A stretch of DNA of 24,820 nt from Candidatus Acidulodesulfobacterium acidiphilum (GTDB lineage: Bacteria; SZUA-79; Acidulodesulfobacterales; Acidulodesulfobacteraceae), in assembly GCA_008534395.1 (NCBI GenBank), contig SHMQ01000027.1, positions 1 through 24,820 on the forward strand, written 5' to 3'. This document shows, in pieces, positions 14,967 through 24,624 of this stretch. The notes below the pieces were generated by a model. The model made no database searches. It had not been told where the DNA came from and saw nothing but the letters and a program-made list of their open reading frames with translations. The translations under genes were made by a program, and so were the position numbers. Positions within the stretch are counted from its first letter, which is position 1. Each line of letters starts with the position of its first letter.

Positions 14967-15338
14967 TTAAACTAATTCCGTAACTTCTTTTACGTTAAAA
15001 ATCATAACCGATCTTGCCCAGTCGAAATGAGATTTGATTTTATCGAAATTTGCGCCTTCTCCTTCAAATTTTGCTTTGCCTTTTAATAAAAAACCGGCAC
15101 CCCCGCCCTGCAGGCCGACGACGTCTTTTGAAGCTAAAATCATCTGCACTTCGCTTCCCGCCTCGACGTTTCTCTGTGTTTTATTTAAATGTCCGGCCGG
15201 TATTAAAAGCGTATCGTTCTGCAGAACTTCTATATAGCTGTTCCACGTAGCGGCAAGATGTATTCCGTCGGTACCGTATGTTGCAAAAGTCGCAGGTCCT
15301 TCATGTTTTAAAATTTCGATTATTTTTTCGTTCAGCAT
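14967..15338 (-). CDS. FMN-binding split-barrel flavoprotein
   Basis: A 123-aa protein of the pyridoxamine 5'-phosphate oxidase-like split-barrel fold. Length and sequence pattern (MLNEKIIEILKHEG start, TWNSYIEVL at about 31-39, HLNKTQRNV at about 50-58, GAGFLLKGKAKF at about 80-91) closely resemble the small FMN-binding protein of Desulfovibrio vulgaris, a presumed redox carrier. The assignment is from memory of that family. No catalytic role can be read directly. A GAGGAG Shine-Dalgarno sequence precedes the ATG. It follows the GGDEF/EAL gene on the same strand after 96 bp of AT-rich sequence and may have its own promoter. Confidence 0.85.
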   Translation of the reverse strand: MLNEKIIEILKHEGPATFATYGTDGIHLAATWNSYIEVLQNDTLLIPAGHLNKTQRNVEAGSEVQMILASKDVVGLQGGGAGFLLKGKAKFEGEGANFDKIKSHFDWARSVMIFNVKEVTELV

Positions 15339-15434
15339 AGTCTTTTTTCTCCTCTTTTAATTTATTTATTTAATTTTTTTATTTTGTTATTATATCATTG
15401 CCGATATATTTTTTAAATTTTTAATATTTACATT

Positions 15435-17744
15435 CTAACGTTTAGCTATAATTTTGGCTAAATTAAACAATAACCCTCTAAGTTTTTCGCGCGTTTTGCT
15501 TATCTCGCCGATTAAAGGTTCTGATTCTTCATATTTTCCATTAAGCGTCAAAACAAGATTTTTATATGCAAGCTCATGAAGGTTTTTATGAACTCTACCT
15601 ATCTCTTTATACTCTTTAATGTGTCCGTATTTAACTCCCGTTCCGTAATACCATATGCCGAAAGGACATTCTTTCCAGTTTTTTACTTTATCTTTATTTA
15701 TAGATATATCCGCTCCTTTGTTAAGTTCTAAAACTTTGTTAATCCAGTCGTTATGCTGGGTATATGCAAGGGCTACCGGAAAATCTTCTATATTAAGAGT
15801 TATATCTTTCCACTGGACAAGATCGTCGGGCAGTTTATAATTCTGCGTCCAATTTATTACTTTATCGGCTGGGACAGGCCTGCCTGTATAATACCCCTGA
15901 ATATTAGAACATCCCAGCATATTTAATATTATGCAGTGGTCGGCAGTTTCCGCTCCTTCTGCTATTACTTCCCTGCCGAATATGCGGGCAAGGCTTATTA
16001 TGCTTTCTATAATTAAGGTATCTTCGGCATTTTCAAGCATATTTTTTACGAATGAAATATCTATTTTAATGACTTTTACGTTAAGTTCTTTAAAATACAG
16101 GAGCGACGAATAGCCGCTTCCGAAATCGTCCATCGAAAAAGTTATGTCCGATTCCGAGCTTTTTTTAATAATCTCCTTAACGTGCGCAATATTTTCTAAC
16201 GCCGCCGTTTCGGTTATTTCTAATTGAATAAGTTCCGGTTTCACCGATGGGTATTTTTTTAAAACTTTTTCCAGTTTTTCTAAAAAATCGTATTTTCGAA
16301 GCTGTCTGGCCGAAACGTTAATAGAGACCTGCCATTCTTTGCCTGCTTCAGCCCAAATATTCATCTGCTTAACCGTTTCCTTGATAACGTAATCGCCTAT
16401 ATCGACGATAGTTTCCGAAGTTTCGGCTAAGGGTATAAATTCTGCCGGAGAAATAACGTTGCCTTTATTATCTATCCATCTTATTAATGATTCAAAACCG
16501 AATATTTTACCGGTTTTTAAATTGACCTTGGGCTGATAGTACATGACGAATTCTTTTGCTTTAAGCGCTTTTTCTATATTGCGCAGTTTCTGATAATATT
16601 CGACCATTCCAAGCTCTTCGTCGCTGCTGAAAAAATTTACCATATTTTTTCCCATAGCCTTGGATTTATACATAGCCTGTCCCGCCATTCTTATCAAAGT
16701 ATCCGGTTCGGCTTTTTTGGAATTTAAATCTGCCACCTTAGTAACGCCTATGCTTGCTTTTAAGTCTATTTTTAAGCCGTCCGAAACATAAGGAAGGTTA
16801 ATTTCTTTAAGTATATCTTTCGCTATAGCGTAAATATCTTCGTCGGAATCTTTATAAAACAAAGAAATGCCGAATTCGTCGCCTCCAAGCCTCGAAACAT
16901 AAAAAGAATCTTTGGTATATCTGTCTTTTGCAAATTTTAAAAGCCTTTCGGCAATAATTTTTAAAACCTTGTCTCCGGTCGTCGTTCCGTAAAAATCGTT
17001 AACCGTTTTAAGGTCGTCCAAATCTAAAATAATTACCGCGACGTTTCCGCCGAAGCGCCGCCCTTTTTCTATCTGCCTGTTAATCTCGGACTCAAACGTT
17101 TCGTAATTAGGAAGGTCTGTGAGCGCATCGTATCTCGCGGCATGTCCAACTTTTTTTTCGGCGTACTTTTTAAACTTCTCGAATTTATTTTCTATAGCAT
17201 GCAGTTGTATCTTATCTATAGCGCTTTCCATTAATTTTACTATTCTTTCAAGAAGGTTTACGGTATCTTTATCGAATAAACCTGTTCTGTCCGATACGGC
17301 GGCAAGAACGGCGTATATTTTACCGCTCTTAAAAACAGGAAAAGTAGCCGCCGAAAGCCATTTATATTTTTTTAAAAAATCTGAAAAATGTTTCCTTAGC
17401 GGATCTTCAATCTGGTTATTATCGTAAAGTATTTTCTCCTGCCTCCACGTCCTTGCCGCCAAAGTCTGGTTTTCGGGAGTATCTTTAATGCTGATTTTAA
17501 TATGTTTTAATGCATCTATGCCGGGACCGTATGCGGCAAAATATTTAAAAAGCAAATTCCTGCCGGGAGAACCGATCCATACGGCGCTGAAAAGTCCGCA
17601 TTCCACCACCGCCTTTGAAACTTTATCAAACAGTTCCCGTTCGGTTTCGGCATAATAAATCGCCTCGGAAGCATCCGCAAGCGCCTTGTAAAAAGATTTA
17701 ATAATTTCTAATTTATCCCGCTCATCAGAGCTTTTGAGAAGCAT
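15435..17744 (-). CDS. GAF-GGDEF-EAL-CZB c-di-GMP turnover protein
   Basis: A 769-aa cytoplasmic protein with four domains in order: GAF-like sensor (about 15-180), GGDEF diguanylate cyclase (205-370, intact GGDEF at 287-291), EAL phosphodiesterase (about 385-630) and a C-terminal chemoreceptor zinc-binding (CZB) domain (about 655-765). The EAL motif is the allowed variant ESL (418-420). DDFGSGYSSL, K560 and the AEGAE segment are retained, so hydrolysis is plausible. No RxxD inhibitory site precedes GGDEF. The CZB ligands appear as H664, C693, H719 and H723 (3 His, 1 Cys). CZB domains bind zinc tightly and gate cyclase output in E. coli DgcZ, where the domain is N-terminal. The gene follows addB by 34 bp and is probably in the same transcript. 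Confidence 0.93.
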   Translation of the reverse strand: MLLKSSDERDKLEIIKSFYKALADASEAIYYAETERELFDKVSKAVVECGLFSAVWIGSPGRNLLFKYFAAYGPGIDALKHIKISIKDTPENQTLAARTWRQEKILYDNNQIEDPLRKHFSDFLKKYKWLSAATFPVFKSGKIYAVLAAVSDRTGLFDKDTVNLLERIVKLMESAIDKIQLHAIENKFEKFKKYAEKKVGHAARYDALTDLPNYETFESEINRQIEKGRRFGGNVAVIILDLDDLKTVNDFYGTTTGDKVLKIIAERLLKFAKDRYTKDSFYVSRLGGDEFGISLFYKDSDEDIYAIAKDILKEINLPYVSDGLKIDLKASIGVTKVADLNSKKAEPDTLIRMAGQAMYKSKAMGKNMVNFFSSDEELGMVEYYQKLRNIEKALKAKEFVMYYQPKVNLKTGKIFGFESLIRWIDNKGNVISPAEFIPLAETSETIVDIGDYVIKETVKQMNIWAEAGKEWQVSINVSARQLRKYDFLEKLEKVLKKYPSVKPELIQLEITETAALENIAHVKEIIKKSSESDITFSMDDFGSGYSSLLYFKELNVKVIKIDISFVKNMLENAEDTLIIESIISLARIFGREVIAEGAETADHCIILNMLGCSNIQGYYTGRPVPADKVINWTQNYKLPDDLVQWKDITLNIEDFPVALAYTQHNDWINKVLELNKGADISINKDKVKNWKECPFGIWYYGTGVKYGHIKEYKEIGRVHKNLHELAYKNLVLTLNGKYEESEPLIGEISKTREKLRGLLFNLAKIIAKR

Positions 17745-17778
17745 AAAGATGACCTTTAATTTTAATATTACTTTTATA

Positions 17779-20730
17779 TTAAATTCTACCGCATAAAACG
17801 GAATAAGAACAGAAGCCGCATATTTTTTTCTTATACGGTTCTTTTTTAACGAAGTCGAAATTTTCCGAATTTATTATATCTTCTATGAGCATCCCGATAA
17901 ATTTTGCATACGCGTTTAAAAGATTAACGTCCTTTAAATCTACCTTTCGTTCTTCGTTTTTTTTAATCCCCCATAATTTGGCGGTAATATTGGAATGTCC
18001 GACGCTTTTGCAGGCGGAATAAATAATTATATAAAACGGCAGTTGTACGGATTTAACGTTTTTTAACCACTCATCCCTGTTTTCGGCCGCAGGTATAAAA
18101 TTTTTATCCGGACAGGTTAGCGACGCTCCTGTTTTATAATCTATAATAAAGTGTTCGCCGTTTTTTTCTATAATTAAATCGGATCTGCCCATAAGTTTTA
18201 TTGCTCTTTCGCAGCCGTCCGCCAATTTTACCGTTACAGCCCCTTCCAGCGGATATTCGGCGCCTGTTATTTTTACGCCCGCTAAATCTTTAGCCCTTTT
18301 TTCGATAAATAAGTTAAGAGCCGTCAATATCTGTTTCTTTTGCAGATTAAGAACCATCGAGCCGCGGTCGTTAAATTTTTCGTTCAATATTCCGCCTATT
18401 TTTATTTTTTCTTTTTCTAAGCTAGAGAAAATATATTCCCTGCCTTCAAATACTTTAAAATATTCGTTTAGTACGCTATGAATCACGCTGCCGATACCCG
18501 CGGCATCTATATCTTCTCCGATATCCCCGCTCTCCCTAATATTCAATACGTATCGGTAGTAAAACATAGACGGACATTTAAGATAGGTATCGAGTTTTGC
18601 GGCGGAATATTCGATGCCGCAAAGATAATCTTTTACTTCGCCGGTTTTTTTTATAGGCGACGGTTCTGCCGGATTAAAATTAATTTTAAAAGCGGAATTT
18701 ATTTCCTTCGGTTCTTTCAAATTTTTTGTTGTTTTCTGAATATTCCATATAATTTTTTCTACGAAACGCGATTTTTCCGACCGGCTTGAATCGTTATAAA
18801 ATAAATATACTTCTTTTGCGCCGGATACGAGGTTAAAAAAATTGTATTCCTGAATTTTTGAAGATTCTCCGGCATCGGGAAGTTTTAGAAATCTTCTTAC
18901 CTCTTCCGTCAAAACTGTATTTTCCTTTGAAACGTCGGGCAATACTCCTTCGTTTGCGCCTAAGTAAAATATCCTGTCGAAATTTATATTTCGGGCTTCG
19001 AGAGGGCCTAAAATCTGCAAACCTTTAATAGGAGTGCCTTTAAAAGGAACTTTCTGCCGCTTCAAGAGGTTTTTTAAAAGATTGAAATATCCCGAAACTC
19101 CCTCGAATTTATAATGTCCGAAATTAGTCGCGTCGAATTCCATTACGGCTTTTAAAGCCGATTCTATAAATTTAGAGCCGTACGGATGTTTATCCGCCGA
19201 AGAATTATGCGATACGGCATCTATTATTTTTACTATTTTTTCAATAAAATCTTTTATATTTTCTATATTTTCAAAATTTGATATAAACAACCGGTGCATC
19301 TCGCCAATATACGCTTTGACGGAATCTTCCGATAGGGAGATGGCAGGTAAGACGGCGTTTTCTATTTCTTTGACCGAAATAAATAAAATTTTATTCTTTT
19401 TAATATAAGATTCTATAGCCTGAAAAATCGTCCTTGTCTGAACGGCGTCAAAACGGTACTGCGGCAGTGCCTGCAATTTTCCGCTTATATTTTTAACGTA
19501 AGGATGAAGAAATAAAGATGCATAATCTTTTGCATAAAATTTATCGTATTTTTTTCTGCCGTGCACTACCGACAAAAGGTTAAAAAGCGTATATATAGGC
19601 GTCCTGTTTAAAGAATATCCGATAGATATATTATAATCTCCTTTATCTAAAGAATTAAGGACATTATGTATTAACGGAAATAGATAATCTTCTTTAGATA
19701 ATACTATTAAATCTTTGGAAGAAAGTTTTTGTACGGATTTATCGATAATTTCTTTAAGTCGGGCTATTTCGTTATGTACCGACGAAACTTTATTGAAATA
19801 AAAATTAATTCCGTTTAACTCTGATTCTTCAGTAAATTCCGTTACTTTCGTTAATTCTTTTACCTCCGACAGTTTGCCGTAATTCTCCCTGTTTTTATAT
19901 TCTTCGTCTTTCATCGTTATATTGCCGCCGGATGGCGGTTTTAAGCCTATTTTTGACGAAAAATCGGCGACGGAAGCGCCCGTCTTAGATACTATTAACG
20001 TTTGATTTTCTCCGCCAAAACCATTATTTTTTAATAAATTTTTAAATATAACTGCTTCGGATGCGGTAATGCCGTAAAAACCGGCAAGAATTACCCTGCC
20101 GTTTATAACGGACGAAAAAACATCCGGATTTGGCGTAATATTTGCGTCAATATTTTCTGCAAATGTTTTATATCTGTAAGACCTTGAAGTAAATCCGGAT
20201 TTTACGAGAGTTTCATAAAAAGATTTATACATCTTGGAAAACTTTGCAAATTTATCCGAGAAATTTTGCAAATTTGAGTCCGGATTTATTCTTTCGGCTA
20301 TTATAGCGTCGCACGACGAGGGATCCGTCATTTCAATTAAAAGTTCCTCGAAATCGCCGAAAAGTTTATATCCCCACGGCATAAAAACATCCAATTTTTC
20401 TGCATCTTTTATCAAATTGATTTCCGGATTTTTATTTAAATCAAATAGAAGAAAAATCGCTTCGGCGGGATTTATTTTTGCATATGGATAAAAAATAGCG
20501 GCGTCGGATGATTCCCAGCAGGTATCTATAAAATCGTCTATGGAAAACATTTTTATAGAGTCGGCGGCGGATTTATATATGCCGGAAATGTATTGCGACA
20601 AAAAATAAACCGGTCTTCTGTTGGGAAATATCACCGTAACTTTTTGTCCGGATTTAATTTCTTTCAGGACTAAATCGCCCGTATATTTTATAATATCCGC
20701 CGATTTTTTTAATATATGAAAATTATTCAT
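17779..20730 (-). CDS. addB: AddB-like nuclease subunit (PD-(D/E)XK, Fe-S)
   Basis: A 983-aa partner of the AddA helicase-nuclease in double-strand-break end resection. The C-terminal RecB-type nuclease has H751 (GSVIHSVL), D851 (GRSDLI), and D864/K866 in IDYKTG. Four cysteines for the AddB-type iron-sulphur cluster are visible: C719 in LKCPSMFYYRY and C971, C974 and C980 in CGFCSYSVLC. The N-terminal inactivated-helicase region lacks a Walker A motif (it begins with VIFPNRRPVYFLSQY), so ATP use would rest on AddA alone. It starts 27 bp after addA with no Shine-Dalgarno sequence, suggesting coupling. Overall similarity to AddB/RexB is low, as is usual for this subunit. Confidence 0.87.
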   Translation of the reverse strand: MNNFHILKKSADIIKYTGDLVLKEIKSGQKVTVIFPNRRPVYFLSQYISGIYKSAADSIKMFSIDDFIDTCWESSDAAIFYPYAKINPAEAIFLLFDLNKNPEINLIKDAEKLDVFMPWGYKLFGDFEELLIEMTDPSSCDAIIAERINPDSNLQNFSDKFAKFSKMYKSFYETLVKSGFTSRSYRYKTFAENIDANITPNPDVFSSVINGRVILAGFYGITASEAVIFKNLLKNNGFGGENQTLIVSKTGASVADFSSKIGLKPPSGGNITMKDEEYKNRENYGKLSEVKELTKVTEFTEESELNGINFYFNKVSSVHNEIARLKEIIDKSVQKLSSKDLIVLSKEDYLFPLIHNVLNSLDKGDYNISIGYSLNRTPIYTLFNLLSVVHGRKKYDKFYAKDYASLFLHPYVKNISGKLQALPQYRFDAVQTRTIFQAIESYIKKNKILFISVKEIENAVLPAISLSEDSVKAYIGEMHRLFISNFENIENIKDFIEKIVKIIDAVSHNSSADKHPYGSKFIESALKAVMEFDATNFGHYKFEGVSGYFNLLKNLLKRQKVPFKGTPIKGLQILGPLEARNINFDRIFYLGANEGVLPDVSKENTVLTEEVRRFLKLPDAGESSKIQEYNFFNLVSGAKEVYLFYNDSSRSEKSRFVEKIIWNIQKTTKNLKEPKEINSAFKINFNPAEPSPIKKTGEVKDYLCGIEYSAAKLDTYLKCPSMFYYRYVLNIRESGDIGEDIDAAGIGSVIHSVLNEYFKVFEGREYIFSSLEKEKIKIGGILNEKFNDRGSMVLNLQKKQILTALNLFIEKRAKDLAGVKITGAEYPLEGAVTVKLADGCERAIKLMGRSDLIIEKNGEHFIIDYKTGASLTCPDKNFIPAAENRDEWLKNVKSVQLPFYIIIYSACKSVGHSNITAKLWGIKKNEERKVDLKDVNLLNAYAKFIGMLIEDIINSENFDFVKKEPYKKKICGFCSYSVLCGRI

Positions 20731-20757
20731 AAGTTATTACAATTTATTAAAATTTTA

Positions 20758-23700
20758 TCAAAAATGAAATAAATCGCCGTCGTCTATGTTATATACGACT
20801 GCGGAAATTTTTTTATCTTTATATATATCTTTTAAAATAGATTTGTATCTTTGCATTTGGGATTCGTAATTTTCCTTTTCTTTTTTATCGATATGCCCCG
20901 TTTTATAATCCAATATGCAGATTTCGCCTGATTCTGATAATGATTCTGATTCTTTTAAATTTTTAAATATTGATATTCTGTCCATTCTGCAGATTGCGCC
21001 GGATGCCGAAAGATATTCTTTTTCCGTATAAACGCTGCATAATTCCTTATTAAACAGTTTCAAGAGATAATCGTTTTCTTTTATCCGCAATATTTTTTCT
21101 TTTATTTCGGCTTTTGTTTCGTAAAAATCTTCGGCGGACGGCTTGAATCTTAACAGAAGCATGCATTTTTCTATTAACGGGTCTAAATTTTCAAAATCTT
21201 CGGCATATTTAATTTCGCTTAAAATTTTATGGAAAACATCCCCTCTTTTTACGCTTAAATATTGACTGCCTGTTTTTATCGCATATTCATAGCCTATATC
21301 GCAAAATCCGCAATCTAATACCGCTACCGCCGTTTCTTCGTCAAAACCGCCAGCGTTTTCGGCATTTTTATTTTCGATAAAGTTTTTATTTTTAAACTTT
21401 TTCTCCCCAGAACTTATTGAGGGCAAAGGACATTCGTCTGCGGCAATAATAAAATTATACATCTCGTGTTTCGCCCTGGTAAGCGCAACGTAAAGATTAT
21501 TTAAGTCGCTGATATTTTGGTCTTTTAAGGCGCCGTAATAAACCGATTCCAAATAAGGAGAGCGGGAAGGTTCGTCTTTTTTTCCTTCGAACATGCTTTT
21601 TGTTATATAAAAAAGGTTTAAAGGCTTATGCGTATCCGGGTCTTCGGCATCTCCAATCCCGCCGTTATCTTTCGAATCGTCCGATTCCGCCGCAAAATAA
21701 TTTATTTTTTTTCCTTTTCCGCCGGCGCTTTTTGCGGAATCGGGCATCAGGGCGTAATTTTCTTCGGCGACAAAAACGTTTATAACGGCATCCCACTGAA
21801 GTCCTTTAGCTTTATGGACGGTAAGAAGGGTAAGCGCATCTTTTACTTCGGGAAGATCTATAGAAAACAGTTCGCCGGAATCTACGGCATTTAAATTTGA
21901 ATTAGAATTATCGGTTTTTATTAAATCCAGTAAATCGTTTAAATCTGCGCAGCCCTTTTCTTCGGCATACTGCAATGCGTCAAGAAAATGTGCCAGATAA
22001 GCCGATTCTTCCGGAAAATTTTCCGCTATATTAAATGCTTTATATATATAAAGCGTTGTTTCATATGGAGGAAGATATCCAGTTTTACCGAACAACTCAT
22101 CGAAACATTCGTTCCATAAATCTCCGTAGCGTTCCCTGAACAATATATAAAGAGGTTCGCCTTTTAAATTATTTAAATTAGTTTCAAACAGGAATTTTTC
22201 AAACTCTTCGCGTGCGTATTTTTTGGCGCCTTGCAAACTTATTTTTTTTCCGAAAATATCTCCTATAATAAAACTTCCGAAATTAAAATCGTCTGTAGGG
22301 GAATTTAAAAAATTTAAAAGTATTTCGATTTCCCTTATAATTTTTCTGTTCCTGATGTCTAAACTGCTCTGCGTAACTACCTTGTAACCTTTTTCTATAA
22401 GCAATCCGGCTAAATAGTTGAGGTATTTGTTCTTTTGGGCTAATATGGCGATATCGCCGCAGCCGTAGTTGCGGACTTTTACGAGGTCGTCTATAGTTTC
22501 TAAGAGCCGGTCTTCTATTGCGTTTAAAACGTTAAATTCCGATAGACCGCCCTGCGGTTCGTCTTCATCTTTATTATCGTCGTTATTATATTTGTCTTTA
22601 TGCTTATTTTCATGATTTTTATTTTTATCTTCTTTTTTAAATATTTCGGTAGAGCAATAACCGCCCAAATTGGTATGTCTTCCCGTTTCGTCCGTCGGCG
22701 TATCCTGCTCATAAGTTAAAAAACCGGCAGGATCGCCTACCGCTTCCACTTTACGTTTTAGATCCGTCTTGAAAACGTTATTTACGTAATCGACTAAAAT
22801 CTTATCCGACCTGTAATTAAATTTTAAAGAAACTTTTTTAAATTCCTCTATCGACGGAAAGGATCTGCCGCCGTCGTCGTTCAGCGCTTTCATTATCTTG
22901 TAATCTGCGCCCCTAAATCCGTACAAAGCCTGTTTTAAATCTCCTACCGTAAAAAGCGAACCGCCTTTGGCAAGGGATTCTTCTATTAAAGGCTTGAGAT
23001 TTAGCCACTGCACCTTGGAAGTATCCTGAAACTCGTCTATAAAATAATGATAAATCGAATTTCCAAGTTGAAAATATACCTCCGGAACCGAATTTTCCCT
23101 TAAAAACCGGCTTAATTTTTTATTGACGTCGCTTATATAAACAAGTCCCAAAATTTTATAAGCGTTTATTAATTCCTTCTTAAACGATCCGTACATGGTT
23201 AAATAAGGCAGGCTCTTTAATTTTGCAATTTCAGGCATATATCCGTTAAAACGGTCATATAATTCTTCCCATTTTTCGGAATAACCGGCGGAATTTTTAT
23301 TATTTTTATACGGAAACCCTTTGCGGTCGTTTACTAATCCGAAATAGTTTTTATCGTTTAAATAAAGTTTAATTTTTTCTATAGTTTCCGGTTTAAACCT
23401 GCCGTTAATTTCCAAGCCTTCTTTTTCCGCCGCTTCAAGCAAGAATTTAAGTCCGTCTATTACCGGTTTTAAATTTTCGTCTAATTTTTCCTGAACCGAA
23501 AAATCGGCAATAAATTCGGAATTATAATCCGATTCGATTTCCAGCAGGCGTTTCATCTCATTTTTAATCTTGTCCGCCGGATTAAAATCGATTCCGTCCC
23601 TGCTTATATTCCTTGAGAGCAAGTCTAAAAATTTTTCTAAAACGCCTTGTTCGGCCGACTCTATCATTTTTAAGACTGCATAATCGGTAATGCCGGAACT

Positions 23701-24183
23701 TTCGGTAGATATTTCAAAATCCGGAGGCAGCCCCATTTCGGCGGCAGACGCTTTAAGTATCTTCGACGTAAAACTGTCTATGGTTCTTATCTGAAAATCG
23801 TGATAGTTCGAAAGTATATTATCTATTAAGTTTTCCGCAGCTTTAGAGGCAAACGCGGCAGCGGAGGCTGAAGTATCGCCGCCGAAAGAAGTGATATCAT
23901 AAATATAACTTAGGGTATCGGCATCCAGCAAACCTAAATTTAAAGATTTTAATTTCTTTAACACCTGAGTCTTCATCTCTTTTGCAGAATTGTTGGTAAA
24001 AGTAATGCCCAGTATATTTGTAAGATTATTGTTTTTAATGTTGCGGCGGGACAGCAAAAACTGCAGAACGCGAAGGGTAAGCGTATAGGTTTTGCCGGAA
24101 CCGGCTGACGCTTCTACGGAATAAATATGCGGAAAACGCAGTTTGGTATCTTTTTCCAAAGTTTCGTTAATTTTTCCGTCCAT
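20758..24183 (-). CDS. addA: AddA-like UvrD-family helicase-nuclease
   Basis: A 1141-aa superfamily 1A helicase fused to a RecB-type nuclease, loading with AddB at double-strand ends. Helicase motifs: Walker A EASAGSGKT at 24-32, motif Ia ITFTNNSAKEM at 60-70, Walker B DEFQDT at 383-388, motif III GDLKQALYGFRGAD at 414-427, motif V LTVHKAKGLQWD and motif VI YVALTRAKHEMY. Nuclease residues: H985 (GDVFHKIL), D1068 (CRMDRI), and D1092/K1094 (LDYKTGH). A 26-residue tract of Lys, Asn, Asp, Glu and His at 517-542 is a disordered insert between helicase subdomains. The ATG at 24183 has no Shine-Dalgarno sequence. Upstream lie only AT-rich repeats and degraded insertion-sequence remnants. Confidence 0.93.
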   Translation of the reverse strand: MDGKINETLEKDTKLRFPHIYSVEASAGSGKTYTLTLRVLQFLLSRRNIKNNNLTNILGITFTNNSAKEMKTQVLKKLKSLNLGLLDADTLSYIYDITSFGGDTSASAAAFASKAAENLIDNILSNYHDFQIRTIDSFTSKILKASAAEMGLPPDFEISTESSGITDYAVLKMIESAEQGVLEKFLDLLSRNISRDGIDFNPADKIKNEMKRLLEIESDYNSEFIADFSVQEKLDENLKPVIDGLKFLLEAAEKEGLEINGRFKPETIEKIKLYLNDKNYFGLVNDRKGFPYKNNKNSAGYSEKWEELYDRFNGYMPEIAKLKSLPYLTMYGSFKKELINAYKILGLVYISDVNKKLSRFLRENSVPEVYFQLGNSIYHYFIDEFQDTSKVQWLNLKPLIEESLAKGGSLFTVGDLKQALYGFRGADYKIMKALNDDGGRSFPSIEEFKKVSLKFNYRSDKILVDYVNNVFKTDLKRKVEAVGDPAGFLTYEQDTPTDETGRHTNLGGYCSTEIFKKEDKNKNHENKHKDKYNNDDNKDEDEPQGGLSEFNVLNAIEDRLLETIDDLVKVRNYGCGDIAILAQKNKYLNYLAGLLIEKGYKVVTQSSLDIRNRKIIREIEILLNFLNSPTDDFNFGSFIIGDIFGKKISLQGAKKYAREEFEKFLFETNLNNLKGEPLYILFRERYGDLWNECFDELFGKTGYLPPYETTLYIYKAFNIAENFPEESAYLAHFLDALQYAEEKGCADLNDLLDLIKTDNSNSNLNAVDSGELFSIDLPEVKDALTLLTVHKAKGLQWDAVINVFVAEENYALMPDSAKSAGGKGKKINYFAAESDDSKDNGGIGDAEDPDTHKPLNLFYITKSMFEGKKDEPSRSPYLESVYYGALKDQNISDLNNLYVALTRAKHEMYNFIIAADECPLPSISSGEKKFKNKNFIENKNAENAGGFDEETAVAVLDCGFCDIGYEYAIKTGSQYLSVKRGDVFHKILSEIKYAEDFENLDPLIEKCMLLLRFKPSAEDFYETKAEIKEKILRIKENDYLLKLFNKELCSVYTEKEYLSASGAICRMDRISIFKNLKESESLSESGEICILDYKTGHIDKKEKENYESQMQRYKSILKDIYKDKKISAVVYNIDDGDLFHF

Positions 24184-24195
24184 TATTTTTTTAGC

Positions 24196-24225
24196 TTTTT
24201 TTATTTATTATTTTTTTATTTATTA
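24196..24225. repeat. 15-bp tandem duplication upstream of addA
   Basis: TTTTTTTATTTATTA occurs twice in tandem, followed by a partial third TTTTA, in the addA leader. It looks like replication slippage in AT-rich DNA. Confidence 0.8.
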
Positions 24226-24250
24226 TTTTAATCCACCGTTAGAAACTTGA

Positions 24251-24319
24251 AAGCCACCCTTGAGTTCTTGTAAAATATAAGTGTCAGCAAAATACAAACA
24301 ATAACCCAAAAGGTGGCTT
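24251..24319. repeat. Imperfect inverted repeat, possible IS end
   Basis: AAGCCACCCTTGAGTTCTTG on the left pairs with a right arm ending GGTGGCTT. The outer 8 bp are perfect, and the arms extend to about 22 bp with mismatches and one gap. It lies between addA and a broken transposase, so it may be a transposon end or the promoter-proximal structure of that element. Confidence 0.45.
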
Positions 24320-24367
24320 ATAATATATTATATCATGCGTCTAATGATTTTATAACTAAAATTAAAA

Positions 24368-24532
24368 ATGGGCAACGAAAAAATTACGTCATTCGGTGAT
24401 ATATTCTTCTGCGGAATTGAAAAAGCATGCCTTTTTCAGCAGAAGAATATGGTTTTATTAGCCGATTTTATTAAAAAATAATTAGGCATTGAAGAAAGAT
24501 TAGATTCTTATCTTGTTAATGCTAATATAAAT
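24368..24532 (+). pseudogene. Transposase N-terminal fragment with internal stop
   Basis: From an ATG at 24368 the frame reads MGNEKITSFGDIFFCG, then MVLLADFIKK, a TAA at 24479, and continues in the same frame as LGIEERLDSYL. The pieces ITSFG and FIKK-LGIEERLDSYL resemble the start of IS1380/IS4-type DDE transposases. The frame has no catalytic domain; it runs into unrelated repeats by about 24532. It is a truncated, stop-containing remnant. Family assignment is from pattern memory and is tentative. Confidence 0.45.
24401..24450. repeat. 50-bp hairpin inside the transposase fragment
   Basis: ATATTCTTCTGC (24401-24412) pairs perfectly with GCAGAAGAATAT (24439-24450). Inside, TGAAAAAG (24418-24425) pairs with CTTTTTCA (24431-24438). 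A 5-base bulge, GGAAT, is on the left arm only and the loop is CATGC. Confidence 0.75.
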
Positions 24533-24564
24533 TCACCCACTAAATTGCGTTTATTTTCACCCAC
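24532..24564. repeat. TTCACCCAC direct repeats, 24-bp spacing
   Basis: TTCACCCAC at 24532-24540 and 24556-24564, each followed by (C)TAAA. Multiple short repeats near a terminus are typical of IS21-family ends; this is a possible left end of the element whose first codons follow at 24625. Confidence 0.45.
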
Positions 24565-24624
24565 CTAAAATGGTATATTACTCCCTAAAATAATTATTTA
24601 TCATATGGGAGGATATAATAGAAA

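Noticed and set aside
16865-16905. Product-inhibition RxxD site before GGDEF
   Set aside because: The residues preceding GGDEF do not contain an Arg and Asp at the required spacing.
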